Shown piece by piece: positions 16,379 to 24,550 of a stretch of 64,000 nucleotides of DNA. Location: NCBI GenBank assembly GCA_938082505.1, contig CALLLH010000023.1:1-64000 (forward strand), read 5' to 3'. The notes beneath the pieces are model-generated. The model had not been told where the DNA came from, ran no database searches, and worked only from the letters and a program-made list of their open reading frames with translations. The position numbers and the translations under genes are program-made. The stretch's first letter is position 1, and each line of letters opens with the position of its first letter. Origin of the DNA: an uncultured Flavobacteriales bacterium. Its GTDB lineage: Bacteria; Bacteroidota; Bacteroidia; Flavobacteriales_D; Sanyastnellaceae.

Positions 16379-17310
16379 ATGCCCGTCCCCCCATACTCGA
16401 TGCAGAGGCACCCACCGCGCAATGCCGCCCCGTGGGAACCGGTGCGACCGTAACCCATGGACTCCTCGATACGGGAAAACCCCTTTTTGACCTCGTTTCG
16501 CAGCAGTGCAGTGCACTGACAACCAAAGCGTACAGCACCTCGTTCAGCCTGGGGATCCGGCTCCTCGCTCCGGAACTCCAAACCCCCATCCATGCGGTGT
16601 ATGGCTTCGTCCGGTTCGCTGACGAAATCGTGGACACGTTCCACGACTTCGACAAGGTCACCCTTTTCGACCGTTTCAAGGCGGATACATACCGGGCCCT
16701 CTCGGAACGCATCTCCTTGAACCCCATCCTCAACAGTTTCCAATGGGCCTTCCATGCGTATGAAATGGACATGGCCCACGTCGACAAGTTCTTGGAATCC
16801 ATGGAACGAGACCTGGACCAGACGGCCTATGACCGGGAAGGATACGAGGACTATATCGTGGGGTCGGCGGAGGTCGTGGGGCTGATGTGCCTCTCCGTTT
16901 TCGTCCAGGGTGACCGCAAGCAGTATGCTGCCCTGCTGCCGCATGCGCGCAGCCTGGGAGCCGCATTCCAAAAAATCAACTTCCTCCGTGACCTCAAGGC
17001 CGACTGGTCCGGTCTCGGGCGAACGTATTTCCCCGGTCTGGACCTCGACGCTTTCGACTCGGATGCCAAGACGGCCATAGAATCTGAAATCCACAGGGAC
17101 TTCGCCCATGCCTACCAGGGGATCATTCAGCTCCCTCGATCCTCGAGACTCGGGGTCTACATGGCGTACATCTATTACACACGCCTGTTTCGCAAAATCC
17201 AACGGCTGCCCCATTCCAGGATCATGGAGGACCGCATCCGGATACCGAACCGCCAAAAAGCCATGCTGTTGATGGGCTCCTACGTCCGCCATCAGTTCAA
17301 CCTGCTGTAA
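16375..17310 (+). CDS. crtB: Phytoene synthase CrtB
   Basis: 311 aa. It condenses two geranylgeranyl diphosphates into phytoene. Both Asp-rich substrate motifs are visible: FVRFADEIVD (near 75-85) and NFLRDLKADW (near 202-211), with the YSTSFSLGIR segment near 45. The core normally starts at LFDLVSQQCSALTTKAYSTSF, so about 35 residues form an N-terminal extension; ATG 16375 is preferred because it overlaps the crtI stop (ATGA). No crtE (GGPP synthase) is present in the window. Confidence 0.94.
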   Translation: MNARPPILDAEAPTAQCRPVGTGATVTHGLLDTGKPLFDLVSQQCSALTTKAYSTSFSLGIRLLAPELQTPIHAVYGFVRFADEIVDTFHDFDKVTLFDRFKADTYRALSERISLNPILNSFQWAFHAYEMDMAHVDKFLESMERDLDQTAYDREGYEDYIVGSAEVVGLMCLSVFVQGDRKQYAALLPHARSLGAAFQKINFLRDLKADWSGLGRTYFPGLDLDAFDSDAKTAIESEIHRDFAHAYQGIIQLPRSSRLGVYMAYIYYTRLFRKIQRLPHSRIMEDRIRIPNRQKAMLLMGSYVRHQFNLL

Positions 17311-17312
17311 TC

Positions 17313-17846
17313 ATGGGCCATACCGGATGCAGCCAACGGATGGCCGTCCTGATCCCTGCCATCCTGTTCAGCTTTCCGCTCCTCATGCGAGGACAACCGT
17401 GCCACGAACTGTTGCCCCTGAGGGCCATGTTCATGGACCACGGCACCTTTGAACAAGCTGAAGCGAGCGAGCTACGCGCCCTCGACGCCCTGCAGACCTG
17501 TCCTGCGGATTGCCGGCCCGTCGTGGAAGCACACCGTTGGGCCTCCCACGCACGCACGGCCGATTTCGGACTCAACATGATGGGCCGCTGGCAGCGTTTC
17601 AATCTCGCCGTGGCAAAATTGGACAGCCTCGTTTCCGCCCATCCAGACATGGACGTCCTGCGGGCCCATCGGCTGAGCGTCACGGGAAAAGCCCCTCGAT
17701 TCCTGGGAGCCGACACCCATTGGATGATGGACGCCGAGGCCACCGTTGCGGTAGCAAACACGGACTTTTGGGCGGAAAGCCCGCAATTTTCAGAATGGAT
17801 GTCCGAATTGGCCCTTGGCATCCTCGAACTGACAAGCAGGGAATGA
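17313..17846 (+). CDS. Unknown secreted protein inside the carotenoid operon
   Basis: 177 aa. The N-terminus has a signal-peptide-like stretch (AVLIPAILFSFPLLMRG), after which the chain would be periplasmic, starting near QPCHELLPL. The remainder is mostly helical with Trp/His/Met-rich segments such as MMGRWQRF and THWMMDAEA, and three Cys. I recognise no family. It begins 2 bp after crtB, and its stop overlaps the idi start (ATGA), so it must be co-translated with pigment enzymes. It could serve carotenoid handling or membrane placement; that is inference from position only. Confidence 0.75.
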   Translation: MGHTGCSQRMAVLIPAILFSFPLLMRGQPCHELLPLRAMFMDHGTFEQAEASELRALDALQTCPADCRPVVEAHRWASHARTADFGLNMMGRWQRFNLAVAKLDSLVSAHPDMDVLRAHRLSVTGKAPRFLGADTHWMMDAEATVAVANTDFWAESPQFSEWMSELALGILELTSRE

Positions 17847-18361
17847 TGGAGGAACACGTCGTATTGGTCAACACACTGGACCAGGACCAGGGCACCATGG
17901 AAAAGATGGAGGCCCACAAGGTGGGAAGACTGCACCGGGCATTCAGCGTTTTCATCCTGAACAGCCGGGGGGAACTGCTCCTTCAGCAGCGCGCCCATCA
18001 CAAATACCACAGCGGTGGCCTCTGGACGAACACGTGCTGCAGCCACCCGCGGAATGGCGAGGCCATACTGGATGCCGGCAACCGCCGGCTTCAGGAGGAA
18101 ATGGGGATGCAGTGCCAATTGTCCAAGGGATTCGATTTCATCTACCGCTCAGAACTTGAAGGCGGTTTGATCGAGCACGAATTCGACCATGTCCTGTTCG
18201 GGATCAGTGATCTGGACCCACTTCCGAATCCGGATGAAGTCGCCGGCATTCGCTATGTCGACTTTGCCACCCTCCGCGCAGAAATGGCCGCGGAGCCGGA
18301 GCGCTTCACCACCTGGTTCCGGATCTGCTTCGAACGCGCTGCCGATCACCTCGGAAAGTGA
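17843..18361 (+). CDS. idi: Isopentenyl-diphosphate delta-isomerase, type 1
   Basis: 172 aa NUDIX-fold enzyme that converts IPP to DMAPP. TNTCCSHPRNGE carries the catalytic Cys and metal-binding His; RRLQEEMGM holds the NUDIX-like Glu residues, and EHEFDHVLFG the later acidic site. Two ATG codons (17843 and 17846) are possible; the first overlaps the upstream stop in ATGA fashion. The gene supplies DMAPP for the carotenoid operon around it; IPP itself is made by the pathway ending in IspH, encoded at 26838-28094. Confidence 0.95.
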   Translation: MMEEHVVLVNTLDQDQGTMEKMEAHKVGRLHRAFSVFILNSRGELLLQQRAHHKYHSGGLWTNTCCSHPRNGEAILDAGNRRLQEEMGMQCQLSKGFDFIYRSELEGGLIEHEFDHVLFGISDLDPLPNPDEVAGIRYVDFATLRAEMAAEPERFTTWFRICFERAADHLGK

Positions 18362-19833
18362 GCACGGTCGCGGTCATAGGGGCTGGCATCGGTGGATTGG
18401 CCACAGCCGTGCGCGCCGCCGCCGAAGGGCGCAACGTCGCCCTCTTCGAAGCCGCCCATGAAGTCGGCGGCAAACTGCGCCAGCTCGAACTGGGTGGCTA
18501 TCGATTCGATCTTGGCCCCAGCCTGTTCACCTGGCCGGACCTGTTGGTCGAAACCCTTCAGCAGGCCGGCAGACACGCCGCTCCCTTCTCGTTCTCCAAA
18601 CTCGACCGGTCGTGCCATTATTTCTGGCCTGACGGCACGCGCTTCACCGCTTGGAGCGACCCGGAAACCCTCTCCAAGGAGATCGCGCGGGCCTTCCACG
18701 TCGACCCCGGCCCGGCCATGGACCACCTCGAGCGCAGTGCTGAAGGATTCGAAGCCACACGGGGGCTGTTTCTGGAGCAGAGCCTGCATGAGGCCACAAG
18801 CTGGACCCCTGCCAAGACAGCCCGCCATTTGCGCAAGGCCTGGCAGGGTCGCCGGGCGTTGCCCCTCACCCAAACACTCGACCGCTGGAATGCCCGACCG
18901 GGACACGACAAACTCCGCCAACTCTTCAATCGGTACGCCACATACAACGGCAGTGACCCTTACAGGGCCCCCGCCATGCTTCACGTCATCCCCCACCTCG
19001 AATTCGGGATGGGGACCTTCGCTCCAGACGGCGGCATGCACGCCATCGTGGATGCCCTGTACCAAACCGCACTCAATCTCGGAGTGAAATTCCACCTGAA
19101 CACACCCGTGGAACGCATCCTGACCGAAGGAAAAAAGGTCAAGGGAGTCCGCACTGCCTCCGGCCAGGAATACAGCGCGGATGTGGTCGTCTCCGGGGCG
19201 GACGTCACCCCCACCTACCGTCGATTGCTGCCGGAACACAAAGCACCCGAGCGCATTCTGTCCGCAGAGCCATCCACCTCGGGCGTCATCTTCTATTGGG
19301 GGGTGCGTCACCCCGCTCCGGACCTTCACCTGCACAACATCCTCTGGGCGGAAGACTACCGCGCCGAATTCGATGCCCTCTTCAAGTCGAAGACCATCGC
19401 GGCCGACCCCACCGTGTACATCAACATCGGAAGCCGCACCTCTCCGGAGGATGCCCCAGAAGGATGCGGCAATTGGTTTGTCATGGTCAATGCCCCGGCG
19501 GGTTGGCAACCCCATGACCTGGCAGACCTGCGCAGCACCGTCATGGACAAGATCCTCCGCATGACCGGAATCGATGTCACCGCCCACCTCGAATGTGAAC
19601 ATGTGCTGACTCCTCAGGACATCGCCTCTCGCACGGGCAGCCACCGCGGCGCCCTCTATGGACCGGCGAGCAACAGGCCTACGAGTGCCTTCCTCCGTCA
19701 CCGCAACCGCGATCGGCGCATCCGAGGTTTGTACTTTGTCGGAGGCAGTGTGCACCCCGGAGGTGGCATTCCGCTGTGCCTGCTTGGAGCCCGCATTACT
19801 CAAGAACTGATGGAACACCATGACCCCTGTTGA
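18358..19833 (+). CDS. crtD: CrtD-like carotenoid 3,4-desaturase
   Basis: 491 aa starting at GTG 18358, which overlaps the idi stop by 4 bp. It has the CrtI-family FAD motif AVIGAGIGGLATAVRAAAEG at the N-terminus, GGKLRQLELGGYRFDLGPSL, and the C-terminal GGSVHPGGGIPLCLLGAR signature. Two desaturases in one operon, with a CruF hydratase next, point to CrtD: it would introduce the 3',4' double bond at the 1'-hydroxylated psi end of the carotenoid. CrtD and a second CrtI cannot be told apart with certainty by eye. Confidence 0.83.
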   Translation: MSTVAVIGAGIGGLATAVRAAAEGRNVALFEAAHEVGGKLRQLELGGYRFDLGPSLFTWPDLLVETLQQAGRHAAPFSFSKLDRSCHYFWPDGTRFTAWSDPETLSKEIARAFHVDPGPAMDHLERSAEGFEATRGLFLEQSLHEATSWTPAKTARHLRKAWQGRRALPLTQTLDRWNARPGHDKLRQLFNRYATYNGSDPYRAPAMLHVIPHLEFGMGTFAPDGGMHAIVDALYQTALNLGVKFHLNTPVERILTEGKKVKGVRTASGQEYSADVVVSGADVTPTYRRLLPEHKAPERILSAEPSTSGVIFYWGVRHPAPDLHLHNILWAEDYRAEFDALFKSKTIAADPTVYINIGSRTSPEDAPEGCGNWFVMVNAPAGWQPHDLADLRSTVMDKILRMTGIDVTAHLECEHVLTPQDIASRTGSHRGALYGPASNRPTSAFLRHRNRDRRIRGLYFVGGSVHPGGGIPLCLLGARITQELMEHHDPC

Positions 19834-20503
19834 ACACGGTGCATTCGGAATCCGAGGTGCTGCGGGATCCCTCCCCTTGTGGATGGGGCTGTTGACGGTT
19901 GTCCATGCAGTCGGGCTTGCCGGAGTGGTCTTTCTCGATGCCCAGCGCATACTCGACCTGACCGTGGTGAATCTGCTGATCACGTCCTTCGTCGTGCTCG
20001 GATTCGGACATACCGATGACGCCTGGCGTTGGGCCCTGACCGCCTATCTGACCTACGCTGTGGAAGTCGTCGGGGTGCAGACCGGATTTCCCTTTGGTGA
20101 ATACGCCTATGGTACGCGGCTCGGTCCGCACCTCTATGACACCCCGCCCATGATCGGGGTGCTGTGGCTCATGACACTGATGGGCAGCATGTACTGGGCC
20201 GGTCGATGGGCCCCGGACCGGGAGGACCGCAACCAAGGCGTCCTGCGGGCCGCCATCGCGGCTACCCTCATGGTGGCCTTTGACATCGTCCTCGAACCCG
20301 TGGCCATCCGCACCGAATTCTGGAACTGGGCCGACGACACCATCCCCTACCGCAACTATGCGAGTTGGTGGGTCATCGCTTTTGCCCTCGCCTGGACGTG
20401 GCGCAAGGCCCATACCTTTCGAACCAACCGCGCTGCAGGCTTGTTGCTGATCATACAAACCGCCTTCTTCATCGGACTCTCCCTGTTGCCATGGAAATCC
20501 TGA
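19820..20503 (+). CDS. cruF: Carotenoid 1,2-hydratase CruF
   Basis: 227 aa, seven hydrophobic segments, inner membrane. The DUF422/CruF signature is clear: VQTGFPFGEYAYG near residue 93 and FDIVLEPVAIRTEFWNW near 155. CruF adds water to the 1',2' double bond of the psi end of gamma-carotene-type carotenoids, giving a 1'-hydroxyl. It overlaps the desaturase by 14 bp and crtZ by 13 bp, so expression is tightly coupled. Together with CrtD, CrtZ and the cyclase, it predicts a saproxanthin-like end product. Confidence 0.9.
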   Translation: MTPVEHGAFGIRGAAGSLPLWMGLLTVVHAVGLAGVVFLDAQRILDLTVVNLLITSFVVLGFGHTDDAWRWALTAYLTYAVEVVGVQTGFPFGEYAYGTRLGPHLYDTPPMIGVLWLMTLMGSMYWAGRWAPDREDRNQGVLRAAIAATLMVAFDIVLEPVAIRTEFWNWADDTIPYRNYASWWVIAFALAWTWRKAHTFRTNRAAGLLLIIQTAFFIGLSLLPWKS

Positions 20504-20973
20504 CCGCTTCCCTCATCATACTGGCCACCTTCTGTGTCATGGAAGGCGTGGCGTGGGCAGCCCACAAACACCTGATGCACGGTGCCATGTGGTATTTCCA
20601 CCGCGACCACCATCAGCACGAACCCGGCTTCTTCGAAAAGAACGATGCCTTCTTCCTGATTTTCGCCGTGCCCAGCGCCTGGTGCTTCATCACGGGCAGC
20701 ATTGCGGGCGACTTCCGCTTCTGGATCGGCACGGGCATTGCCGCTTACGGGCTCTGTTATTTCCTGGTCCACGACGTCTTCATCCACCGTCGATTCAATT
20801 GGTTCCGAAACGCCAAACACCCCTATTTCGCTGCGATCCGCAAGGCGCACAAGGTCCACCACAAGCACCTGGGAAAGGAGGACGGCGAATGCTTCGGCAT
20901 GCTGTGGGTGCCCCTGCGGTATTTCCGCGAAGCGCGCAAAGCCCAGGCTGCCCGTACCTTGAGCAAGGGATGA
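20491..20973 (+). CDS. crtZ: Beta-carotene 3-hydroxylase CrtZ
   Basis: 160 aa from ATG 20491. It is a di-iron membrane hydroxylase with the conserved His clusters HKHLMHG, HRDHHQH, HDVFIHRR and HKVHHKH between four hydrophobic helices. It hydroxylates carbon 3 of the beta-ionone ring with O2. The start lies inside the cruF gene and its stop overlaps the cyclase ATG (ATGA). Confidence 0.95.
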   Translation: MEILTASLIILATFCVMEGVAWAAHKHLMHGAMWYFHRDHHQHEPGFFEKNDAFFLIFAVPSAWCFITGSIAGDFRFWIGTGIAAYGLCYFLVHDVFIHRRFNWFRNAKHPYFAAIRKAHKVHHKHLGKEDGECFGMLWVPLRYFREARKAQAARTLSKG

Positions 20974-21749
20974 ATCCACACTACCTCTACCTCACGGTTG
21001 ACCTCGCGGTCATTGCAGTGCCACTGGCGTTCAGCTTCGACCGAAAAGTGAGATTCTCCCGCTTCTGGCCGGCCCTCTTTCCGGCCATCGGCATCATGAT
21101 GGCCCTCTTCATTCCTTGGGACATCGCCTTCACCGAGCACGGCATCTGGGGATTCAATGAAGACTACCTGAGCGGCATTTGGATCGGCGGCATTCCACTC
21201 GAAGAGTGGCTCTTTTTCATTTGCATCCCATACGCGTGTGTCTTCACTTATGAGTCGCTGAAGCACTACATCCCCGTGGCCCCCATGCGGGCGTTGGCCA
21301 TTCCAGCCACCGCGCTGCTCGCTGTGGCTTCGGCTTCTCTGGCCCTCTCGATGCCGGGACGGTATTACATCGCCGTCACCGCCGGACTCACCGCGATTTT
21401 CTGCGCGGGCCTCGCCATTGCCGCAGCCCGAAAGACGACCTTCAAGGAGTGGAACCACCGACTGTGGTTCGCCTATCTGCCTTTGGTCATCCCCCTGATT
21501 CTGTCCAACGGCGTGCTCACCGGACTCCGTTTCTGGCAGTACCCGTGGATGAACCGCAATGTCCGGGAAATCAGCGACCAGATCGTCTGGTACAACAACG
21601 ACCACAACCTCCAACTCCGCATCTTCTCCATGCCGGTGGACGACCTGTTCTACGGCTTCCTGATGATCGCGATGACCATCATCGCCTACGAACTCATCGC
21701 CCGCCGCCTGGGACTCATCACCGGCGCACCGCCTGAAGCTCAGCCGTAA
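20970..21749 (+). CDS. crtYcd: Lycopene beta-cyclase, CrtYc-CrtYd fusion type
   Basis: 259 aa integral membrane protein, about seven helices. It matches the fused heterodimeric-type cyclase of Bacteroidota: the first half carries GGIPLEEWLFFICIPYACVF and the second half SMPVDDLFYGFLM, each with the acidic PxEE/PxDD-type motif of the two CrtYc and CrtYd domains. It closes beta rings on lycopene without net redox change. It is the last gene of the pigment operon and its 3' end overlaps the converging nuclease-like gene by 32 bp, so no separate terminator is visible. Confidence 0.9.
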   Translation: MNPHYLYLTVDLAVIAVPLAFSFDRKVRFSRFWPALFPAIGIMMALFIPWDIAFTEHGIWGFNEDYLSGIWIGGIPLEEWLFFICIPYACVFTYESLKHYIPVAPMRALAIPATALLAVASASLALSMPGRYYIAVTAGLTAIFCAGLAIAAARKTTFKEWNHRLWFAYLPLVIPLILSNGVLTGLRFWQYPWMNRNVREISDQIVWYNNDHNLQLRIFSMPVDDLFYGFLMIAMTIIAYELIARRLGLITGAPPEAQP

Positions 21750-22863
21750 CGTAGCGGTGGTCGCTCAAGCCCGTCCCTCCCGTTCTGTGGGACCTGACGG
21801 ACCAATGCTCACCCACGAGCACATGGTCGATGCGAATTCCCGGCAAGGCCCCCTGCCAAGTGCCATCCATCGTGAGGAACCGGGCGTCATGGCTGTCGCG
21901 CAACGTCTTCCGGCACCGCGAGAGGGTCCACCCCGTCGGGGTGTCGTTGAAGTCCCCACACAGGAGAACCGGATGTGGACTCGATTCCACGGCTGCCATC
22001 ACCTGTGACACCTGCTCCACGCGTTCTACAAAGGCGGACCTCATCCGACCCCAAATGCGTTCCCGCCCTTCGGCGTCCGGCATGCCCTCCTGCAAAGCGG
22101 CATAGTCCTCCTGTTCGAAACGAAGACTGGAGAAATGGACATTGAAAATGCGCACCGTATCGTCCTGCCACAGCACATCCGTGATGGCGCACACGTTGTT
22201 GTTGCGCGTTCCGAATGCAATGGATGACCGACCGACAATGGGCCAACGCGACCAGGTCGCCACACCGAATTTCCTGTCCTGCTTGCTCCGCACAAAGACG
22301 ACGTGACTGTACGCGGGAGCACCATTGCCCATGGCCAAATTCAATGGCTGCACCACAGGAAAATCCGCCTTGTCCATCAGTTCGAAATACTCTTGAAGGC
22401 AGAGTACATCCGGAGTCTCATCCCCGATGGCGCCAATGATGTCCCTGCGTATGCCATTGCGGCCGCTCTCACCATTGCCCCCCAGCCAACCATAGTAGTC
22501 GAAGAGCCGAACATTCCAGGACATCACGCGGAATTCCGGCCCACCGGCATCCTCCATTCCACAGCCGGCACAACCCCAGGTCGCGCGCAACAGAGGGCCA
22601 GACCACAACAGCAGCGCCACCATCGCGACCATGGCTTTCCAGCGGCGTCTGCGCAACGCCGTCGCGGCCCCCAACAACAAAAAGACCGCCCCAACAGGAA
22701 AGGCCAGCCCGGCCAAAGCGGGAATCGCGGATACATCGGGAGGCACATGCACCGCCAGCTGGGCGGCAAAGACGGCCACAAAACCGGCCCACCCCAGCAA
22801 CATGCCCAACCGCCCTTTCTTTCGCTTCCTAGCGCGTCCCTTTCCCCGAGCCTGACCTCCCAT
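21718..22863 (-). CDS. Endonuclease/exonuclease/phosphatase-family membrane protein
   Basis: 381 aa. The first about 100 residues have a very basic start followed by three hydrophobic segments. The EEP domain then shows RVMSWNVRLFDYYGW, CLQEYFEL with the catalytic Glu, LCGDFNDTP and GLSDHRYVTAEL with the final Asp-His pair. Many Bacteroidota carry this membrane-tethered EEP protein next to rhomboid genes; whether it cuts nucleic acid or a phospho-lipid is unknown. The start lies 3 bp after the stop of the upstream rhomboid gene. Confidence 0.88.
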   Translation of the reverse strand: MGGQARGKGRARKRKKGRLGMLLGWAGFVAVFAAQLAVHVPPDVSAIPALAGLAFPVGAVFLLLGAATALRRRRWKAMVAMVALLLWSGPLLRATWGCAGCGMEDAGGPEFRVMSWNVRLFDYYGWLGGNGESGRNGIRRDIIGAIGDETPDVLCLQEYFELMDKADFPVVQPLNLAMGNGAPAYSHVVFVRSKQDRKFGVATWSRWPIVGRSSIAFGTRNNNVCAITDVLWQDDTVRIFNVHFSSLRFEQEDYAALQEGMPDAEGRERIWGRMRSAFVERVEQVSQVMAAVESSPHPVLLCGDFNDTPTGWTLSRCRKTLRDSHDARFLTMDGTWQGALPGIRIDHVLVGEHWSVRSHRTGGTGLSDHRYVTAELQAVRR

Positions 22864-22866
22864 CCG

Positions 22867-23823
22867 TCAGACTTCTCCACCGTGACGAAACAGAAAATCC
22901 TTCTCTTCCTTCGTCAATTGGTCGTATCCCACCTTGGAGATTTTGTCCAGGATGCGGTCGATGCGCTCCTGACGTGCCTTCCTCTCGGCGTTGAATTCCT
23001 CGTCGGTCTGGGCCCTGCGGGTCCTTCCTTCCTTGTCCAAGCTCCGATGTATGGCGTACAATCCGCCCTTCCTCTTCTTCCGCCCCCATTTTCTCTGGGG
23101 CTTTCCCGTTGCTGAACTTCTTGAGAACAAGGTCGCCAGCGCATCCAACAGCCGCTCGATCGGGGCGCCGTAGTCCCGTCCGGACTTCATCCCCTGCATG
23201 TACAGCAGGCCATAGGCGGCACCACCAAGGTGACCAAGATGTCCTCCTACATTGGCCCCCCTGGACAGGGCGGCATAATCGAGCAGCACGTAGGCCAGGG
23301 CAACCCACTTCAGCTTGACCGGTCCGAGAATGAACAACCGGATTGTCAGGTCCGGCAGATAGACCGCCGTAGCCACCATCAGGGCCATCACCGCTGCGGA
23401 GGCGCCCAGCGCATAACCTCCAGCGCCGCCGAATCCGGGCACCAGGTTCAGCAAGAGAAAGTAGACCAACCATCCGGACAGGCCTCCCATCAGATAGGTG
23501 CTCAGGGTTCGACGATCTCCGAAATAACTGTGGAACATCCCTCCCATCCACCACAGGATGAGCAGGTTCATGACCAGGTGCCAAATGCCGAGGTGCACGA
23601 ACATATGCGTGACGATGCTCCATGGACGGAACACCAACCGCGCCGGATCCGCCGTCGTCGCGAGGCCGAATGCCCCTCCCGGGTTGGGAATGTGGATGCC
23701 CAGCTTCTCCAACAGCCCCAGTGTCGCCAACAGGACGAAGACGCCGAGGTTCACCAGAATGAGCCGAACCACCATACCCCCGGTGTTCCATCGCATTCGA
23801 ATCTCGTCAATCATACTGCTCAT
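22867..23823 (-). CDS. Rhomboid-family intramembrane protease (first of two)
   Basis: 318 aa with six to seven hydrophobic segments. The catalytic dyad is present: Ser in ALGASAAVM (near 145) and His in GGHLGHLGGAAYG (near 205), with the HMFVHLGIWHLVMNLLIL loop-helix of rhomboids. A cytoplasmic basic tail of about 100 residues follows the membrane part and ends in a region rich in Lys/Glu (NAERKARQERIDRILDKI). It cleaves helices of membrane proteins; substrates are unknown. It lies 33 bp downstream of the second rhomboid gene, in an operon reading mutL-rhomboid-rhomboid-EEP. Confidence 0.92.
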   Translation of the reverse strand: MSSMIDEIRMRWNTGGMVVRLILVNLGVFVLLATLGLLEKLGIHIPNPGGAFGLATTADPARLVFRPWSIVTHMFVHLGIWHLVMNLLILWWMGGMFHSYFGDRRTLSTYLMGGLSGWLVYFLLLNLVPGFGGAGGYALGASAAVMALMVATAVYLPDLTIRLFILGPVKLKWVALAYVLLDYAALSRGANVGGHLGHLGGAAYGLLYMQGMKSGRDYGAPIERLLDALATLFSRSSATGKPQRKWGRKKRKGGLYAIHRSLDKEGRTRRAQTDEEFNAERKARQERIDRILDKISKVGYDQLTKEEKDFLFRHGGEV

Positions 23824-23856
23824 GTCCTGGGCCTCTCGCCTTCAACGCGGATTTAC

Positions 23857-24540
23857 TCAGTAAAATACATCCCGGTCCCGCGCCCACTTCTTCAACAGGA
23901 GGTAACCGAAGAACATGCCACCGAGGTGGGCAAAATGGGCCACGTTGTCCCCCTCACTGTTCTGCAAGGCCATGTACAACTCAATCGCGCCATACCCCAT
24001 CACAAAATACCGTGCCTTGATGGGCACGGGGGGAAACAACAACTGCAACCGCGTTTCAGGGAACAGCATACCGAATCCGAGCAGAAGACCGAATACAGCT
24101 CCAGAAGCCCCAACCACCGGCACGTACATGTTCTTCGCTACATTCTGCAATTCCGAATACCCTGAGCCAGGATAGAGTTCCTGCACGTTCGGGAACCAAC
24201 TGCCGTATCGGGTGAAGAGGCCATAGCCCACCACGAGTTCATGCAGAGCAAATGCACCGAGTCCACAAATCAGATAGTAATTGAGAAAGCGCTTCGGACC
24301 CCACACCCGCTCCAACTGCGAACCGAACATGTACAGAGCGAACATATTGAAGAAGATGTGCCCCAAGCTCGCATGCATGAACATGTGGGTTACAATCTGC
24401 CATGGCTGGAATTGAGGGGCACTGGGATAGTAACCGGCCAGCGATTTCTGGAGCTCAGGCGCAACCATGTGGGTCACCACATAGAAAATGACGTTGATGA
24501 TCAACAGATTGCGGACGACCGGCGTGGCTTGACTGAACAT
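23857..24540 (-). CDS. Rhomboid-family intramembrane protease (second of two)
   Basis: 227 aa from ATG 24540. Six transmembrane segments; catalytic Ser in VVGASGAVFGLLLGF (near 124) and His in VAHFAHLGGMFFGY (near 201), plus HMFMHASLGHIFFNMFALY near 50-68. It lacks the long basic tail of its neighbour, so the pair is diverged, not a recent duplication. The start follows the mutL stop by 10 bp. An exact TACCTTTG box lies 42 bp upstream, but inside the mutL coding region. Confidence 0.93.
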   Translation of the reverse strand: MFSQATPVVRNLLIINVIFYVVTHMVAPELQKSLAGYYPSAPQFQPWQIVTHMFMHASLGHIFFNMFALYMFGSQLERVWGPKRFLNYYLICGLGAFALHELVVGYGLFTRYGSWFPNVQELYPGSGYSELQNVAKNMYVPVVGASGAVFGLLLGFGMLFPETRLQLLFPPVPIKARYFVMGYGAIELYMALQNSEGDNVAHFAHLGGMFFGYLLLKKWARDRDVFY

Positions 24541-24550
24541 ATGGGGATTT

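Noticed and set aside
18346-19983. 545-residue minus-strand frame opposite crtD and cruF
   Set aside because: Antisense shadow of GC-rich coding DNA; no motif or neighbour support.
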